NCBI GenBank assembly: GCA_036389255.1
Contig: DASVQI010000036.1
Location: forward strand, 62,001 to 126,000
Reading direction: 5' to 3'
DNA length: 64,000 bases
DNA from: JACVRN01 sp036389255
GTDB lineage: Bacteria; Acidobacteriota; Blastocatellia; Pyrinomonadales; Pyrinomonadaceae
Of this stretch, positions 63,149-64,000 are shown in pieces. Numbering within the stretch: position 1 is the stretch's first letter; each line of letters begins with the position of its first letter. The notes under the pieces are model-generated. The model worked only from the letters and a program-made list of their open reading frames with translations, did no database searches and was not told the origin of the DNA. A program made the position numbers and the translations under genes.

Positions 63149-64000
63149 TTATTCCGCATCCTGAAATGATAGCTCTTCAACAATCTCCTGCATGGCCGCG
63201 CGTCCTCTCTCAATTTCTTCCGGGCCGAAGGAGACTGCGCCGACGACCGAATGGCCGCCGCCGCCGTAGCGCTCGCAGATTGTTGCTATGTTGTGCAGGC
63301 GCGGGCGCGGGCTCCACGGATTAGAGCCGACGGAGATTTTCGTGCGGTATGCTCCGCGCGTGAGCGCCACGGAATAGGTCGTCTGCGGATAAAGATAATA
63401 AGGGATGAACTTGTTGAAGCCCTCTACCTGCTCTTCCGTCAAATCGAACCGGACTACGCCGCGCGAGTAGCTGGCTTTGCCGCGAATCAATTCCAGCGTC
63501 TTGAGATGCTGCTCAAGTATGGGTTGAAAGCGGCGCTGCACCTCCCTGCTCGTCGCCACTTCGTCAAGGGAGCGCGCGGTCAAGTCCTTGATAATCTCTT
63601 CTATAAACTGGTCGTCAGGGTCGCTCTCTATGACCTGCATCAGTTGAAGCGCGGGCGCGCGAAGCTCCACGCACTGCGCCGCCGATTCGTAGAGCGCGCC
63701 GTCAATTACGTGCGCCCAATGTATCAATGGCTCAAGGCCGTTGGCCTCAAACTGAAAGCGCGTGCGAGCAACGTCGGCTATGAACTCAGTGCAGGACTTG
63801 CGCGTAGCGTCCAGAAACTTTTGCCCCGACTCATCCCTTTGAAAGTGAGCTTCGTCTTCGGGCGTGAGAAATGCCGACTGGTGATGGTCGAACCACCACG
63901 TCAGGCGATTCGAGCGAGAGTACTTGAAATCAACGATGGCGTTTTCGTCGCCGTCGAACATCGTGTCATCGAAAAGCTGGCCGGGACGATGCAGCAGGGG
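63149..64000 (-). CDS. DHH-family phosphoesterase, 5' end outside window
   Basis: Partial: the frame stays open to the window edge, and the first ATG inside (63961) lies in mid-domain. The DHH motif is in WWFDHHQSAF, and the DHHA1-type glycine-rich end is RYGGGGHSVVGAVSF. The N-terminal Asp-rich metal motif expected upstream is missing because of the cut. It is likely a manganese-dependent phosphoesterase acting on short oligonucleotides or phosphosugar-type substrates. The exact substrate cannot be told. Confidence 0.85.
   Translation of the reverse strand, partial: PLLHRPGQLFDDTMFDGDENAIVDFKYSRSNRLTWWFDHHQSAFLTPEDEAHFQRDESGQKFLDATRKSCTEFIADVARTRFQFEANGLEPLIHWAHVIDGALYESAAQCVELRAPALQLMQVIESDPDDQFIEEIIKDLTARSLDEVATSREVQRRFQPILEQHLKTLELIRGKASYSRGVVRFDLTEEQVEGFNKFIPYYLYPQTTYSVALTRGAYRTKISVGSNPWSPRPRLHNIATICERYGGGGHSVVGAVSFGPEEIERGRAAMQEIVEELSFQDAE

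Overview
The window looks like a chromosomal segment of an Acidobacteriota bacterium, probably class Blastocatellia. This is an inference from protein types. There is a 1269-residue Oar-like TonB-dependent receptor with an N-terminal carboxypeptidase-regulatory domain, a large propeller-type sensor kinase, many Arg/Ala-rich proteins, and moderately high GC with frequent ATA isoleucine codons. Genes are dense and mostly housekeeping. I found no rRNA, tRNA, CRISPR array, prophage or intact insertion sequence.

Layout. 1-10.4 kb (minus strand): a YIP1-type membrane protein, a hybrid histidine kinase, then a sugar-phosphate group (FGGY gluconate-type kinase, transketolase, ribose-5-phosphate isomerase B) ending in a TolC-like outer membrane protein with an extra C-terminal domain. 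10.7-24.2 kb (minus): thiolase, RDD membrane protein, TyrRS, purN, a membrane-anchored metallophosphoesterase, purM, two ComEC-like metallo-beta-lactamase (MBL) hydrolases flanking a DUF3006 protein, an unknown exported protein and purF. 24.4-34.7 kb (mostly plus): glutaredoxin-like protein, unknown membrane-anchored protein, zinc alcohol dehydrogenase, EamA transporter, HtrA protease, aldehyde dehydrogenase, alanine dehydrogenase, a stand-alone receiver (minus) and a PDZ/radical-SAM-like DUF512 protein. 34.7-40.3 kb: a TPR protein divergent from the TonB-dependent receptor. 40.4-49.9 kb: a MoxR ATPase cluster (membrane protein, DUF4129, DUF4350, MoxR, LolA-like secreted protein, DUF58), facing a methyltransferase and a SpoIIM protein. 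50-64 kb: P1 peptidase, anchored unknown protein, response regulator with propeller sensor kinase, bifunctional FtcD, alpha/beta hydrolase, small exported protein, a second aldehyde dehydrogenase, Xaa-Pro aminopeptidase and a DHH phosphoesterase cut by the window end.

The most unusual feature is non-coding. At least twelve intergenic spaces carry short tandem repeats with a period of 7, 8 or 9 bases, usually as two opposing arms that can fold into a hairpin. The unit differs from site to site, but the architecture recurs. In several cases the element fills the whole space between the stop codon of one gene and the start codon of the next, ends in a T-rich stretch 4-8 bases before the ATG, and leaves no visible Shine-Dalgarno sequence. 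Ordinary intrinsic terminators, without such repeats, also occur.

Functionally, the first block links the oxidative/non-oxidative pentose phosphate route to purine synthesis (purN, purM and purF are all here but not contiguous). The MoxR block resembles the widespread, poorly understood MoxR-vWA-transglutaminase-like cell-envelope modules.
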